Assembly: GCF_003710915.1 (NCBI RefSeq) | Contig: NZ_RHHR01000013.1 | Span: forward strand, 62,001-126,000 | DNA: 64,000 nt | Source of the DNA: Brevibacillus invocatus | Lineage (GTDB): Bacteria; Bacillota; Bacilli; Brevibacillales; Brevibacillaceae | Reading direction: 5' to 3' | Shown: piece after piece, positions 51,936-61,052 of the stretch | Layout: every line of letters starts with the position of its first letter | Numbering within the stretch: the first letter of the stretch is position 1 | Program-made: the position numbers and the translations under genes | The notes under the pieces: model-generated | What the model saw: only the letters and a program-made list of their open reading frames with translations | The model's database searches: none | What the model was told of the DNA's origin: nothing

Positions 51936-53588
51936 CTAATTCATTTCTACATATTTCAAATCACCGTTGCCCAATGAATCCATGTAGATGCCTTGTTTCA
52001 CGTTTTCGCCCTGCAGCCAGCTGTCTGTATAGAAATAGATGGGAGCTACAGGCATTTCATCCATCAATATTTGCTCTGCCTGGCCAAACAGCTGCATTCT
52101 TTTCGCAGGATCCAGCTCTTTGCTTGCTTGCTCCAGTAGCTCGTTGTATTTCGGGCTCATCCAGTTTGTACTGTTGTTTCCTTTTTTCTCACGGAAAATA
52201 TCCAGGAAGTTGACGGGGTCGTTAAAATCACCCTGCCACCCTCTGCGGGAAACTTGATAATTGGTCTCGTCTACCGTGTCCAGGAATACCTTAAACTCCA
52301 AATTGGATATTTTGACATCAGCGCCGAGTGTCTGTTTCCACTGGTCCTGAATAGCTTCAGCGATCTTTTTATGTCCATCGCTGGTATTAAAAATCACCTC
52401 GATCGGCGGCAGCTTGCTAATCCCCAGCTCCTTCATGCCTTCTTCAAGCAACTGTTTGGCAAGAGCCGTGTCATGATCCTTGAAGTATCCATTCGGATTT
52501 ACTGCCATCGTTGGTGGCAGGAAGCCTAGCGCAGGTACCTGTCCGGTCTGCATGATATTTTCTACGATCTGTTGACGATCAATCGCGTAGCTGAACGCCT
52601 TCCGGATTTTCACATTGTTGAATGGCGGCTTCTCAATGTTGAAGCCGTAATAGTACGTGGATGCTGTCGGTTTGGTAATCATCTTCCCGGAGTCCTTTAA
52701 TGCCGGTATGGCATCGGTTGGCAAGCTGATTGTCGGAGCGCCTGCCCAATCCAGCTCCCCATTTTCAAACATCGACAAGGCCGTATTGTTATCTTCGATC
52801 ATCGCTACTTCGATACGATCTACCTTGACGTTCTCTTTATCCCAATAATGGTCGTTTTTCAGGTATGTGATGGAGTTTTTATGTTCCCATTTCGCTAATG
52901 TGTAAGGTCCGTTTCCTACATGAGTGTCAGCTTCCATGGCCCAGTTGGGATTGGCCTCCGCCACCTTCTTATTGACCGGGAAATAGGTGGAAAACGCGGT
53001 CAGCTCCAAGAAAAACGGTGTCGGGTTAATTAATTGGACTTCGAGCGTTTTATCGTCTATTGCTTTTACGCCGACATCCTCAGGCGTTGCTTTCCCTGTA
53101 TTGTAGGCTTCTGCGTTTTTAATATGGAACAGCTGATACGCATAGCTGGAAGCAAATTTTGGGTCCAGCGCGCGTTTCCATGCATATTCAAAATCTTGTG
53201 CCGTGACGGGGTCGCCATTGCTCCATTTGGAATCCCTCAGATGGAAAGTATACGTCAAGCCATCTTCAGAAATATCGATTTTTTCGGCAACCGCATTGTG
53301 AATTTTTTCGTCTGTGCCTTTTCTCGTCAAGCCATCAAAGAGAGTAGAGACTACCATGCTAGAAGTCGTATCATCTGACAAGCCTGGGTCAGCCGTAGAT
53401 GGCTCAGACCCGATGTTGATGCGAAACACCTTCTCTCCTTTGGTTTCCGAGGAAGCAGGAGCGGTCGAGCTGGATGGGCTGGTCGTAGTCGCAGGATCCG
53501 CAGAGGTAGGTGCATTTCCAGAACAAGCTGTTAACACACTGGCCATCAGCACAACGGAACTGGTTAATACTGGTAATTTTCTAATCAA
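51936..53588 (-). CDS. Peptide ABC transporter substrate-binding lipoprotein (OppA/DppE-like)
   Basis: From TTG 53588 (GGGGGAA eight bases upstream) the protein has 550 residues. The lipoprotein signal ends VLMASVLTAC with lipidated Cys22, followed by a Ser/Thr/Pro spacer. The family 5 binding fold shows FRINIGSEPSTADPGLSDD, FHLRDSKWSNGDPVTAQDFEYAWKR and NIEKPPFNNVKIRKAFSYAIDR. It binds oligopeptides outside the cell. No permease or ATPase gene is adjacent, so it must work with components encoded elsewhere. A start at 53630 would spoil the signal peptide. Confidence 0.94.
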   Translation of the reverse strand: MIRKLPVLTSSVVLMASVLTACSGNAPTSADPATTTSPSSSTAPASSETKGEKVFRINIGSEPSTADPGLSDDTTSSMVVSTLFDGLTRKGTDEKIHNAVAEKIDISEDGLTYTFHLRDSKWSNGDPVTAQDFEYAWKRALDPKFASSYAYQLFHIKNAEAYNTGKATPEDVGVKAIDDKTLEVQLINPTPFFLELTAFSTYFPVNKKVAEANPNWAMEADTHVGNGPYTLAKWEHKNSITYLKNDHYWDKENVKVDRIEVAMIEDNNTALSMFENGELDWAGAPTISLPTDAIPALKDSGKMITKPTASTYYYGFNIEKPPFNNVKIRKAFSYAIDRQQIVENIMQTGQVPALGFLPPTMAVNPNGYFKDHDTALAKQLLEEGMKELGISKLPPIEVIFNTSDGHKKIAEAIQDQWKQTLGADVKISNLEFKVFLDTVDETNYQVSRRGWQGDFNDPVNFLDIFREKKGNNSTNWMSPKYNELLEQASKELDPAKRMQLFGQAEQILMDEMPVAPIYFYTDSWLQGENVKQGIYMDSLGNGDLKYVEMN

Positions 53589-53757
53589 TCGAATTCCCCC
53601 TTTTTTCCAGTTGCCATTACTATAACGCACCGAAATAGGAGGCTTGAAGGGTTCTGGTATAGATTTTATTTCAATTTATTTAAATTTTGTTTCTATTCTG
53701 CTTTATTTAAAGTCCTAAAGAATGATTAACAAAAATAACCATCCGTACCCTAATCTC

Positions 53758-55662
53758 CTATTCACTCTCCTGCATGTCGATCCACGCTAGGCTTAGCTCG
53801 TCAATCCTAACCTGCATGCGATCTACTTCCTGCTGCCATGCGAGGAGCTGCTGATAGCTTTCATGTCCTTGTTCGAGCCATTGCCTGCGCTCATCCCGTC
53901 CTGCTTCCAGTTGAGCAATCTCCCGCTCCAGTTCAGCCAGCTTATAGGGGTTCGCCTTTTTCACAGCTGGCTTTGTTTCTTGGACTACAGCGACCTCTTT
54001 TGGAGCTGGCACGCTAGCTTTGGCGAGCTCTCGCTGCTTGCGTTTATCTCGTGCCTCTTCATACGAACCAACATCGTGCAGGAGTTTGGCATCCTCCACC
54101 CAGTAGACGCCATCCACCATTTTTTGCAGGAAATAGCGGTCATGGGAGACAATGAACAGCGAGCCACGAAAATCTGCCAGGGCTTCCTCCAGTGTTTCAC
54201 GGGCTTCGATGTCGAGATGGTTGGTCGGTTCGTCCAGAATCAACAGATTGATTTCCTGATGCATCATCTGAGCCAAACGCAAGCGCATTCGCTCACCACC
54301 GCTCAATTGTCCTAACCGCTTAAACACCTGCTCACCGTAAAACAGAAAACGAGCAAGAAGATGTCGCGCCTCTGCTTCTGTCACTGTGGCCACTTCTCGA
54401 AAAACTTCAATGACCCGTCGATTCTGATCGCCTTCCAGTGCCTGCTGAGAGAGATACCCCACTTTGACACTGCTGCCGATCGTCAAAGTCCCCTGATCAG
54501 GGGTCACATCGCCCAGGAGCATTTTGATCAAGGTGGATTTACCGCAGCCATTCGGGCCAAGCAGAGCTTTGCGCTCGCCGTATCGAAGCAAAAAGCTGGC
54601 GTCTACAAACAGCTCTTTTGCGCCAAATTTCTTGTGCACACCCGTTGCCACCAGCACGTCCTGACCACTGCGCTCCGTTTTTTGAAATTGCAGTCCCATC
54701 CGGTCTGCTTCCAGCCTCGGCTTGTCGATCCGTTCGATTCTCGCCAGGGCCTTTTCCATGCTTTTCGCGCGACGATGAAAAGCTTCATTCGGCGGATTCG
54801 AGCGGTTGCCCCATTCTTTTAGGCGCTTGATGGCTTCTTTCATTTTCTTGATTTGCTTCTGCTGCTCCTGGTAGGCAGCGAACTGGCGAAGCAGTCTTTC
54901 CTCCCTCTCCTTGACGAACGCACTGTAGTTGCCGATGTAAAACTCTGCTTCACCGCCGTCTACGTGATAAATCGACGTCACGACAGCATCGAGGAAGTAA
55001 CGGTCGTGCGAGATAATCAGCACGGTTCCCGGATAGCTCTTCAGGAAGGTCTCCAACCATTCCATCGAGTCGACATCCAAGTGGTTGGTCGGCTCATCCA
55101 GCAGCAGAACGTCGCTTCGCTGGCATAACAGGCGCGCCAGGCCTGTTTTCGTCTTCTCTCCGCCGCTTAGCTGCGCAAAGGACGTATTCAAAAATTCGGG
55201 TGACATGCCCAGCCCCTCTGTTACCTGTGCCATACGGGTCTCCCACTGGTAACCGTCCAGCAGCTCAAATTCTTCCTGCAGCTTCTGGTAGCGCTGCATG
55301 AGTAGCTCCAGCTCTTTTTCCGAGTCGAAGGCAGCGCTCATCTGCTCTTCCAGCACGCGCATCTGCTTCTGGATCTTCCCGACTTCAGCGAATGCCTCCG
55401 CGATCACATCGCGCGCAGACCAGGCTGGATCGTATTGTGGCGTTTGCGGCAGATAGGCCCATACGCTGCCTTTTGCACGGTATAGCTCTCCTGCATCTGG
55501 CGCCTCCACTCCTGCCAGCACCTTACACAATGTCGTCTTGCCCGCGCCATTCGGTCCTACGATCCCTACGCGTTCACCTGCTTTTATTTCGAGGGTCACA
55601 TCCTGCAGAACAGGATCTGCTCCGTATGATTTTTGCAATTGTTTGGTAGCCACGATAATCAT
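53758..55662 (-). CDS. ABC-F family ATPase (YdiF-like; ribosome-associated)
   Basis: From ATG 55662 (AGGAGG, nine bases) the protein has 634 residues: two ABC domains without membrane segments. Domain 1 has VGPNGAGKTTLCKVL and LSGGEKTKTGLARLL; domain 2 has LGPNGCGKSTLIKML and LSGGERMRLRLAQMM; both Walker B ends read LLDEPTNHLD-type. The linker (about 240-320) is a charged helical hairpin, and the C-terminus is a coiled coil. ABC-F proteins bind the ribosomal E site; some protect against antibiotics. The terminator in its leader points to attenuation, which favours an inducible protective role, but the wording is closest to housekeeping YdiF. Confidence 0.9.
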   Translation of the reverse strand: MIIVATKQLQKSYGADPVLQDVTLEIKAGERVGIVGPNGAGKTTLCKVLAGVEAPDAGELYRAKGSVWAYLPQTPQYDPAWSARDVIAEAFAEVGKIQKQMRVLEEQMSAAFDSEKELELLMQRYQKLQEEFELLDGYQWETRMAQVTEGLGMSPEFLNTSFAQLSGGEKTKTGLARLLCQRSDVLLLDEPTNHLDVDSMEWLETFLKSYPGTVLIISHDRYFLDAVVTSIYHVDGGEAEFYIGNYSAFVKEREERLLRQFAAYQEQQKQIKKMKEAIKRLKEWGNRSNPPNEAFHRRAKSMEKALARIERIDKPRLEADRMGLQFQKTERSGQDVLVATGVHKKFGAKELFVDASFLLRYGERKALLGPNGCGKSTLIKMLLGDVTPDQGTLTIGSSVKVGYLSQQALEGDQNRRVIEVFREVATVTEAEARHLLARFLFYGEQVFKRLGQLSGGERMRLRLAQMMHQEINLLILDEPTNHLDIEARETLEEALADFRGSLFIVSHDRYFLQKMVDGVYWVEDAKLLHDVGSYEEARDKRKQRELAKASVPAPKEVAVVQETKPAVKKANPYKLAELEREIAQLEAGRDERRQWLEQGHESYQQLLAWQQEVDRMQVRIDELSLAWIDMQESE

Positions 55663-55720
55663 GTTTGATTTCCTCCTAGAAATGGGGTTGCATCGGATCG
55701 GTATTTCCGGTAAAGAACGC

Positions 55721-55748
55721 AAAAAAGCTGCAGGCATCTACCCGCAGC
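55721..55748 (-). terminator. Leader terminator (attenuator) of the ABC-F gene
   Basis: On the minus strand GCTGCGGG, a TAGATG loop, CCTGCAGC and six T lie 58 bp before the ABC-F start, between it and any promoter upstream. The next annotated upstream gene ends at 56063, so it could instead be the delayed terminator of that transcript. A frame ATGATGCTGCGGGTAG (MMLRV) overlaps the left arm. Confidence 0.7.
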
Positions 55749-55815
55749 ATCATTCGTGATCCATTCGTTTTCGTCAAAGCACAAAAATCACGCTTTGCAC
55801 GTCACGTAATCCTTG

Positions 55816-55977
55816 CTAGCTCGCACTAACAAGTTCTCCCCGATCGATGGTTGGTACGCCTCTGGTTTTCCGTTCAGTTGTTTGGTTAAAAAAGGGCAGA
55901 CTGATCCCGTTGACAGTAAAATCATGTGTCATACTGGTAGTCTCTACCACAAACCAAGCGTGAACGGCTCCAACCAC
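55816..55977 (-). CDS. Possible 53-aa leader ORF upstream of the ABC-F gene
   Basis: GTG 55977 is nine bases after AGGGAGG and encodes 53 residues (VVGAVHAWFVVETTSMTHDF at the start, ending DRGELVSAS) with no family I recognise. It ends about 70 bp before the leader terminator. It could be a regulatory leader peptide or a small independent gene; the good ribosome-binding site is the main support. Confidence 0.4.
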   Translation of the reverse strand: MVGAVHAWFVVETTSMTHDFTVNGISLPFFNQTTERKTRGVPTIDRGELVSAS

Positions 55978-56062
55978 GTACCTACACCTCCCTTTCAAAA
56001 GAGAAAAAAAAGGAATATGTTTAGACTATACAGCAAGCGCAAAGGAATTTCAACAGAGAATG

Positions 56063-56860
56063 TTACTCCTGTTCCTTGGAAAAGAGCACCTTGTTCGTAT
56101 CCGCATCGACGAAAACAACGGTCGTATAGGGAGGTAGCTCCGCTTTCGCCACGACATAGGGGTAAGTGATGACCTGCGGATACATTTTATCCGGATCAGG
56201 AGAAGTCAGTTTGACAGAGACGATGAGCTGCTCCCAGGTCCATTGCGTACCGGTTACCTTCAAGCCATAGCCTGGATTTGGCGACTCGCCACGTGCAATG
56301 ACGAACAAATTTCCCTGCTGGTGAATGCCCTGGTTCATTTTGACCGATTCGACGAACTTCTGCTCTTCCGCTGTCAAGCTATCCGGTTCCAGCAAAGTCA
56401 AACCGCCCTCTTTGAGGACCGTTATGATCTCGATTTTCTTTTGCTGAGCGTTCCAAGAAATCTCATGTCCAGCCTGTTCAACAACCCATCTAAGGGGCAG
56501 ATAGACTTCTTGATCCCGCAGCACGGCATGCTCTCCGTTTTCCTGCTTTTGACCGTTCACGGTGACCTGTTCCTGATCAAGCAGGAAGGTCAGCAAGCGG
56601 CTCTCCCCTATTTCCAGCGTGCCAGTATTTCCGTTCCGGTTCCATGTCGCTTGGAGGACCTTCGCTGCGTCTTGAGCGACAATGTACGTTTTTTCCTGTA
56701 TAAGGATGGGTTCCTTAGTCAAATTTTTCAATTGTCCGTTCACCATTAAGGTCGCAGGGATAGGAGCATTCACTTGGAATGTAGCTTCAGCCGGTAATGT
56801 CATCGAAGAAAATCCGATCTGCAATCCCAGAACTATCGCTAAGACGGTCTTGCCCTTCAT
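56063..56860 (-). CDS. Secreted copper-amine-oxidase-type stalk domain plus PrcB-like domain protein
   Basis: From ATG 56860 (GGAGG, nine bases) the protein has 265 residues. A signal peptide ends near PAEATF about residue 27. Residues 30-150 form the stalk domain seen at the N-terminus of copper amine oxidase and many Paenibacillaceae wall proteins (LMVNGQLKNLTKEPILIQEKTYIVAQ, REQEVYLPLRWVVEQAG-like). The C-terminus (NPGYGLKVTGTQWTWEQLIVSVKLTSPDP) matches PrcB C-terminal domains. Probably an extracellular binding or protease-associated protein; it has no catalytic residues that I can identify. Confidence 0.82.
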   Translation of the reverse strand: MKGKTVLAIVLGLQIGFSSMTLPAEATFQVNAPIPATLMVNGQLKNLTKEPILIQEKTYIVAQDAAKVLQATWNRNGNTGTLEIGESRLLTFLLDQEQVTVNGQKQENGEHAVLRDQEVYLPLRWVVEQAGHEISWNAQQKKIEIITVLKEGGLTLLEPDSLTAEEQKFVESVKMNQGIHQQGNLFVIARGESPNPGYGLKVTGTQWTWEQLIVSVKLTSPDPDKMYPQVITYPYVVAKAELPPYTTVVFVDADTNKVLFSKEQE

Positions 56861-56964
56861 TAATGCCAACCTCCATTCATTCTGTTCATTCTTGCCGGTT
56901 CTACCCTGTAAGACTAGTGTTCGATTCAATTCGTTTCATATCCTCTAGCCTAGTAAGAAAACCT

Positions 56965-57004
56965 AAATAGCCGAATCCTTCTTATTAAAGGATTCGGCTA
57001 TTTT
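56965..57004 (-). terminator. Terminator of the AEC transporter gene
   Basis: A 15-bp stem (AATAGCCGAATCCTT and complement) 43 bp after the stop. Confidence 0.8.
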
Positions 57005-57046
57005 GAACATCTTCATTAAGCTTTTTGATCATTTCAAACAGTTTGA

Positions 57047-57985
57047 TTAATGTTGCAGCAGGCTTCCCATGTAGACGACAGCCGGGATGGTGAGCAGCGC
57101 AAGCAGGGTGGAGATTAATGTCGTCATCGCCCCCATCTCTTCATCGCCTGCATAACGCGCAAACAAGATCGAAGCCAATGTCAAGGTAGGCATCGCTACC
57201 TGAATCAAGGTGATGCTGGCAATCTCCGCATCAATCGGGTACACGGATAGCAAGAGCGCTGTCAGCAAAGGAAACAAAAACAGCTTGAAAATGATCGGAA
57301 CACTGATCAACCGGATAGGTACAAGGCGTTTGGCCAGCAAAAAATGAGGCATCAGCATCCCGATATACAGCATCGCGAGAGGGGAAGCCAGCTTGGACAA
57401 CGTCCTGAAAATTTGCTTGGCTGGCTCGGGGGGAACAAATCCGATCAAAGCGAAAGTAAGTCCACCAACAATCGCAAGCATCGGGATGTTGATCAAGGAT
57501 TTTAATCCCCTCAGAGAGAAGGCCCCTCTTCCTTGCAGCATCATGACTCCGACCGTCCACAAGACGATATCAACACCCGCATCGAAAATAGCTGCCAAAA
57601 GAGCGCCTTTTGGACCAAATAATGCAGCGCAGAGCGGAATCCCGATAAATCCGGTATTTCCCAAGCCAGACAAAATAGCGATCTGTCTTCTTTTTTTCTC
57701 ATCTACGGGCAGCGCACGAGCACCCAGCCAGCCCATAAAAATGCCGAAGCAATTCAGAAGAACAGAGATGAGGAATGTGATTATGATTTGCGTCCAGAGC
57801 TGGTCATCAATCAGGGTTTGAAAGATACCATCCAGGATGATGCATGGCAAAGCCACATTAACAATAATCGTGATGACGAGCTGTCTCGAATCATTCGTCA
57901 GCGGCTGTCTGAAGCCGATGAAGCCCCCAATACCGATGATGACAGCCATAATGAGGATCGATTGCAGCAACGTTTGGAATTCCAC
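57047..57985 (-). CDS. AEC family transporter (auxin efflux carrier-like)
   Basis: The protein has 312 residues and about ten hydrophobic helices. VNVALPCIILDGIF and LSGLGNTGFIGIPLCAALFG hold the broken-helix motifs (NVALP, GNTGFIGIP) of the AEC family, which moves organic anions such as malate or other carboxylates. A charged cytoplasmic loop separates the two halves. Monocistronic; substrate unknown. Confidence 0.9.
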   Translation of the reverse strand: MEFQTLLQSILIMAVIIGIGGFIGFRQPLTNDSRQLVITIIVNVALPCIILDGIFQTLIDDQLWTQIIITFLISVLLNCFGIFMGWLGARALPVDEKKRRQIAILSGLGNTGFIGIPLCAALFGPKGALLAAIFDAGVDIVLWTVGVMMLQGRGAFSLRGLKSLINIPMLAIVGGLTFALIGFVPPEPAKQIFRTLSKLASPLAMLYIGMLMPHFLLAKRLVPIRLISVPIIFKLFLFPLLTALLLSVYPIDAEIASITLIQVAMPTLTLASILFARYAGDEEMGAMTTLISTLLALLTIPAVVYMGSLLQH

Positions 57986-58000
57986 GTCCTATCCTCCGAC

Positions 58001-58402
58001 CTATGGTTCCACAGGGAGCCACAACAGCTTGTCAGGCTCGCCTTTTTCACAGGACCGCAGCAAGTCTCCACAGATGGGTACCACCTGTTCGAGCGGCACG
58101 CACCAGTTAGCTGGAAATGCGATCTCCTCTCCCTCGATCACCAAATTCGACATCAGGGCCGATTGCTTGTCCGTTGCAAGAACAAAATGGCGTTCAGCGG
58201 GTTCATGCTCCTTCCATTGCACCAGAACCTTCCCGTGATTGCCGCCTGCAACCACAAGATCCACATGATCCCCATAAGCGGCATGAACCAGCGTGTGGGA
58301 TATGCCATTGAGCTGCGCAATGCCTTTTAACACCTCATGCCAGGCTACATGTTTTTGTTCTTCACCCGTTCCATCCATATAGACACGCCAATCGTTTAAC
58401 AT
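58001..58402 (-). CDS. Imm1-like (DddA/contact-toxin type) immunity protein, orphan
   Basis: ATG 58402 has AAGGAG nine bases upstream. The 133-residue protein follows the Imm1 pattern: a strand pair around HVDLVVAGGNHGKVLVQW, then LMSNLVIEGEEIAFPANWCVPLEQV and a last segment ending DKLLWLPV, where Imm1 proteins have the conserved FPA-x-xCV and terminal Trp. Members neutralise polymorphic toxins. No toxin gene is adjacent, so it is an orphan. The assignment is from memory of the family pattern and is moderate. Confidence 0.55.
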   Translation of the reverse strand: MLNDWRVYMDGTGEEQKHVAWHEVLKGIAQLNGISHTLVHAAYGDHVDLVVAGGNHGKVLVQWKEHEPAERHFVLATDKQSALMSNLVIEGEEIAFPANWCVPLEQVVPICGDLLRSCEKGEPDKLLWLPVEP

Positions 58403-58628
58403 GTTCGATGACTCCTTTATCTTCTACTGTTCCATTACTTGTGTTGATGGAGAGAATCGTTTCCTTCATACCGTACCCATTGTACGCTTCTTTCCCAAGT
58501 TGCTCAACTGTCAAAACCAATCCCCTCTTCAGGCGTATACATACCCTTGCTGTCATACGCGTACACTATAAAAAAAGTGGAAGGAATATTAAAACCAAGT
58601 AAATTAATCAGATTTAGCGCTTTTGTTA
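58403..58628. other. Divergent intergenic region
   Basis: About 225 bp between the Imm1-like gene and the tcyA promoter. A 64-codon minus-strand frame covers part of it but has no ribosome-binding site and overlaps the Imm1-like start. Nothing else is seen. Confidence 0.5.
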
Positions 58629-58657
58629 TTGACAAATGGTATAGCGAACCATAACAT
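58629..58657 (+). promoter_or_regulatory. Sigma-A promoter of tcyABC with internal dyad
   Basis: TTGACA, 17 bp, TAACAT. The spacer contains ATGGT-atagcga-ACCAT, an inverted repeat suitable for a repressor. The start would lie near 58664, about 33 bp before tcyA. Confidence 0.72.
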
Positions 58658-58696
58658 ATATTCATAAAATCAGATCAAGTTAAAGGGGTTTTATTC

Positions 58697-59539
58697 ATGA
58701 AGAAGGCTGTTTTCTCACTGTTATTTGCAAGTTTGCTCATCGGAATTACGGGCTGCGGCACTTCGGGCTCCGGTTCCACTGCCCCACAAACTCCGGCTGC
58801 TCCTAGTCCTGCTCCAGCAGAAGGAACACAAGAGCAATCCTTGCTGGACAAAGTAAAAGCGGAAGGCAAACTGGTGATCGGTACAGAGGGAACCTACGCT
58901 CCATTTACATTCCATGACCAGTCCGGTAAACTGACTGGCTACGATATTGAGGTAGTGACAGAGGTGGCGAAACGGATTGGCGTCGAACCTGTTTTCCAGG
59001 AGACACCGTGGGATGCGATTTTTGCAGGTCTGGATTCTAAACGATTTGACGTCGTGGCCAATCAGGTAGGCATTCGTCCTGATCGCCAGGAAAAATATGA
59101 TTTTTCCAATCCGTACACCGTATCTACGGCTGTTCTGGTGACTCACAAGGATAACACTACTGTGAAAGACTTTGCAGACATCAAAGGACTGAAAGCCGCA
59201 CAAACCCTGACTAGCAACCTGACCGATATCGCGAGAAACAATGGTGCAGAAATTGTTGGCGTAGAAGGCTTCAACCAGGCTATCGACCTGCTCGTCTCCA
59301 AGCGTGTCGATGTGACGATCAACGACGGTCTGTCCTTGCTTGATTTCCTGAAGCAAAAACCAGATACGCCGATCAAAATTATCGCAAAAGATCCGAACGT
59401 AGCGAAAAACGGCTTCCTTTTCCGCAAAGGCAGCACAGATCTGGTCGATGCCTTCAACAAGGCTTTGGACGAGATGAGCAACGATGGTACCCTGAAACAA
59501 ATCTCCGAGAAATGGTTTAATGAAGATGTTTCCAAATGA
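58697..59539 (+). CDS. tcyA: L-cystine ABC transporter, substrate-binding lipoprotein
   Basis: The protein has 280 residues. The lipoprotein signal ends LIGITGC (Cys20), followed by a Pro/Ala/Ser linker. LVIGTEGTYAPFTFHDQSGKL and DVVANQVGIRPDRQEKYDFS are the ligand-binding segments of the polar amino-acid family, and the end KWFNEDVSK agrees with TcyA of B. subtilis. It captures cystine outside the cell. A GGGG site precedes the ATG. The stop lies 20 bp inside the permease gene, so the three genes form one operon. Confidence 0.92.
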   Translation: MKKAVFSLLFASLLIGITGCGTSGSGSTAPQTPAAPSPAPAEGTQEQSLLDKVKAEGKLVIGTEGTYAPFTFHDQSGKLTGYDIEVVTEVAKRIGVEPVFQETPWDAIFAGLDSKRFDVVANQVGIRPDRQEKYDFSNPYTVSTAVLVTHKDNTTVKDFADIKGLKAAQTLTSNLTDIARNNGAEIVGVEGFNQAIDLLVSKRVDVTINDGLSLLDFLKQKPDTPIKIIAKDPNVAKNGFLFRKGSTDLVDAFNKALDEMSNDGTLKQISEKWFNEDVSK

Positions 59540-60221
59540 TTGGTTTGATAACCCAGAACGATTGAACCGATTGATTGATATTGCGCAAAGCTCCTTTCTC
59601 CCTCTGGTGAAAGGAGCCTTGCTCTATTCTCTCACCTTGGCCATCATTTCCTTTTTTATCGGCCTGATACTCGCGATCCTGACCGCTCTCGCCCGGATTT
59701 CCGGGATTCGTCCGCTTGTAGCGCTCGCTCGCATCTACGTTTCGATCATTCGCGGTACCCCATTGCTCGTGCAGCTGTTCATCATTTTTTACGGCTTGCC
59801 CAGCATCGGTGTGATGATCGACCCGATTCCCTCCGCCATCATCGGCTTTTCCTTGAGTGTGGGAGCTTATTCCTCCGAGGTGGTTCGGGCTGCGATCCTG
59901 TCTATCCCAAAAGGACAGTGGGAAGCTGCCTATTCGATCGGGATGACGTACTGGCAGGCATTGAAACGGGTGATTCTCCCCCAAGCGGCTCGGGTCAGTA
60001 TCCCGCCTTTGTCCAACTCCTTTATCAGCTTGGTGAAGGATACCTCGCTGGCTGCTGCCATTCTCGTCCCCGAGATGTTTCGCAAGGCGCAAGAGCTGGT
60101 CGCATCCACCTATGAGCCACTGCTCCTGTACGTCGAAGCAGCTTTTATCTACTGGATGATCTGCTTTGTGCTCTCCATCTTGCAGGACCGCATCGAAAAC
60201 AGACTGGATCGTTATGTCTAA
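59520..60221 (+). CDS. tcyB: L-cystine ABC transporter, permease
   Basis: The protein has 233 residues with five hydrophobic segments; VSIIRGTPLLVQLFIIFYG and the ATPase-contact EAAYSIGMTYWQALKRVILPQA (EAA motif) are typical of amino-acid permeases. ATG 59520 overlaps tcyA; an ATG two codons later is an alternative. It forms the channel with TcyA and TcyC. Confidence 0.92.
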   Translation: MKMFPNDWFDNPERLNRLIDIAQSSFLPLVKGALLYSLTLAIISFFIGLILAILTALARISGIRPLVALARIYVSIIRGTPLLVQLFIIFYGLPSIGVMIDPIPSAIIGFSLSVGAYSSEVVRAAILSIPKGQWEAAYSIGMTYWQALKRVILPQAARVSIPPLSNSFISLVKDTSLAAAILVPEMFRKAQELVASTYEPLLLYVEAAFIYWMICFVLSILQDRIENRLDRYV

Positions 60222-60241
60222 AAAGCAGGTGAATAGTTACG

Positions 60242-60988
60242 ATGATTCTCGTCCGAGATTTATATAAGCAGTTTCACTCCTTGCAGGTCTTAAAAAGCCT
60301 CTCTCTTTCTGTCCCCAAAGGGAAGGTCGTGGTGATCATCGGCCCTTCCGGTTCAGGGAAGACTACGCTGCTGCGATGTCTTAATGCTCTAGAGCAACCC
60401 AACAGCGGTACGGTCCAGATCGGGGAAGTAAAGCTCGACTTCGCTCAAAAAGTCGATCGTGCCCGCATTCAACAGTTGCGCCGACAGACGGGGATGGTCT
60501 TCCAAAGCTACAACCTCTTTCCACACATGACAGCTCTGCAAAACGTCATGGAAGGCCCGGTGACTGTGAAAAAAGTGGAGCCACAAAAAGCGCGGGCAAA
60601 GGCTTCGGCTGTACTGGCAAAAGTAGGGCTGGCTGATAAGGAGGCGCATTACCCCGCTCAATTGTCTGGCGGTCAGCAACAGCGTGTAGGCATAGCCCGT
60701 GCCTTAGCGATGGACCCCCAAGTGATGCTGTTCGACGAGCCTACCTCTGCTCTCGATCCGGAGCTGGTCGGTGAAGTATTGAAAGTGATGAAGGAGCTGG
60801 CGCAGGAAGGAATGACGATGGTCGTGGTCACCCATGAAATGAGCTTTGCCAAGGAAGTGGCGGACGAAGTGATTTTTATGGATCAGGGGGTCATCGTGGA
60901 GCAGGGAACGCCTGAGCAGTTGTTCCGCAACCCTCGTGAAGAACGTACACGTCAGTTTTTACAGCACCTGCAAGCGAAGGATGCCTGA
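60242..60988 (+). CDS. tcyC: L-cystine ABC transporter, ATP-binding protein
   Basis: The protein has 248 residues: Walker [18 protein letters not shown]-loop [14 protein letters not shown], signature [15 protein letters not shown], Walker [14 protein letters not shown] and the [10 protein letters not shown]-loop. It powers cystine uptake. It starts 20 bp after tcyB. Confidence 0.94.
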   Translation: MILVRDLYKQFHSLQVLKSLSLSVPKGKVVVIIGPSGSGKTTLLRCLNALEQPNSGTVQIGEVKLDFAQKVDRARIQQLRRQTGMVFQSYNLFPHMTALQNVMEGPVTVKKVEPQKARAKASAVLAKVGLADKEAHYPAQLSGGQQQRVGIARALAMDPQVMLFDEPTSALDPELVGEVLKVMKELAQEGMTMVVVTHEMSFAKEVADEVIFMDQGVIVEQGTPEQLFRNPREERTRQFLQHLQAKDA

Positions 60989-60993
60989 ATGTG

Positions 60994-61037
60994 AAAAGCC
61001 CCTCTGTCCATGTATCATCGAACAGAGGGGCTTCTCT
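60994..61037. terminator. Terminator of tcyABC, shared with the YjcZ-like gene
   Basis: AAGCCCCTCTGT and ACAGAGGGGCTT, 14-base loop; T-rich on both exits. Confidence 0.85.
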
Positions 61038-61052
61038 CAATCAAGACGATTC

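Noticed and set aside
51936-53588. Complete opp operon
   Set aside because: Only the binding lipoprotein is present; neighbours on both sides are unrelated and terminators isolate it.
58362-58556. 64-codon minus-strand frame before the Imm1-like gene
   Set aside because: No ribosome-binding site, overlaps the start and ribosome-binding site of the next gene, and no recognisable motif.
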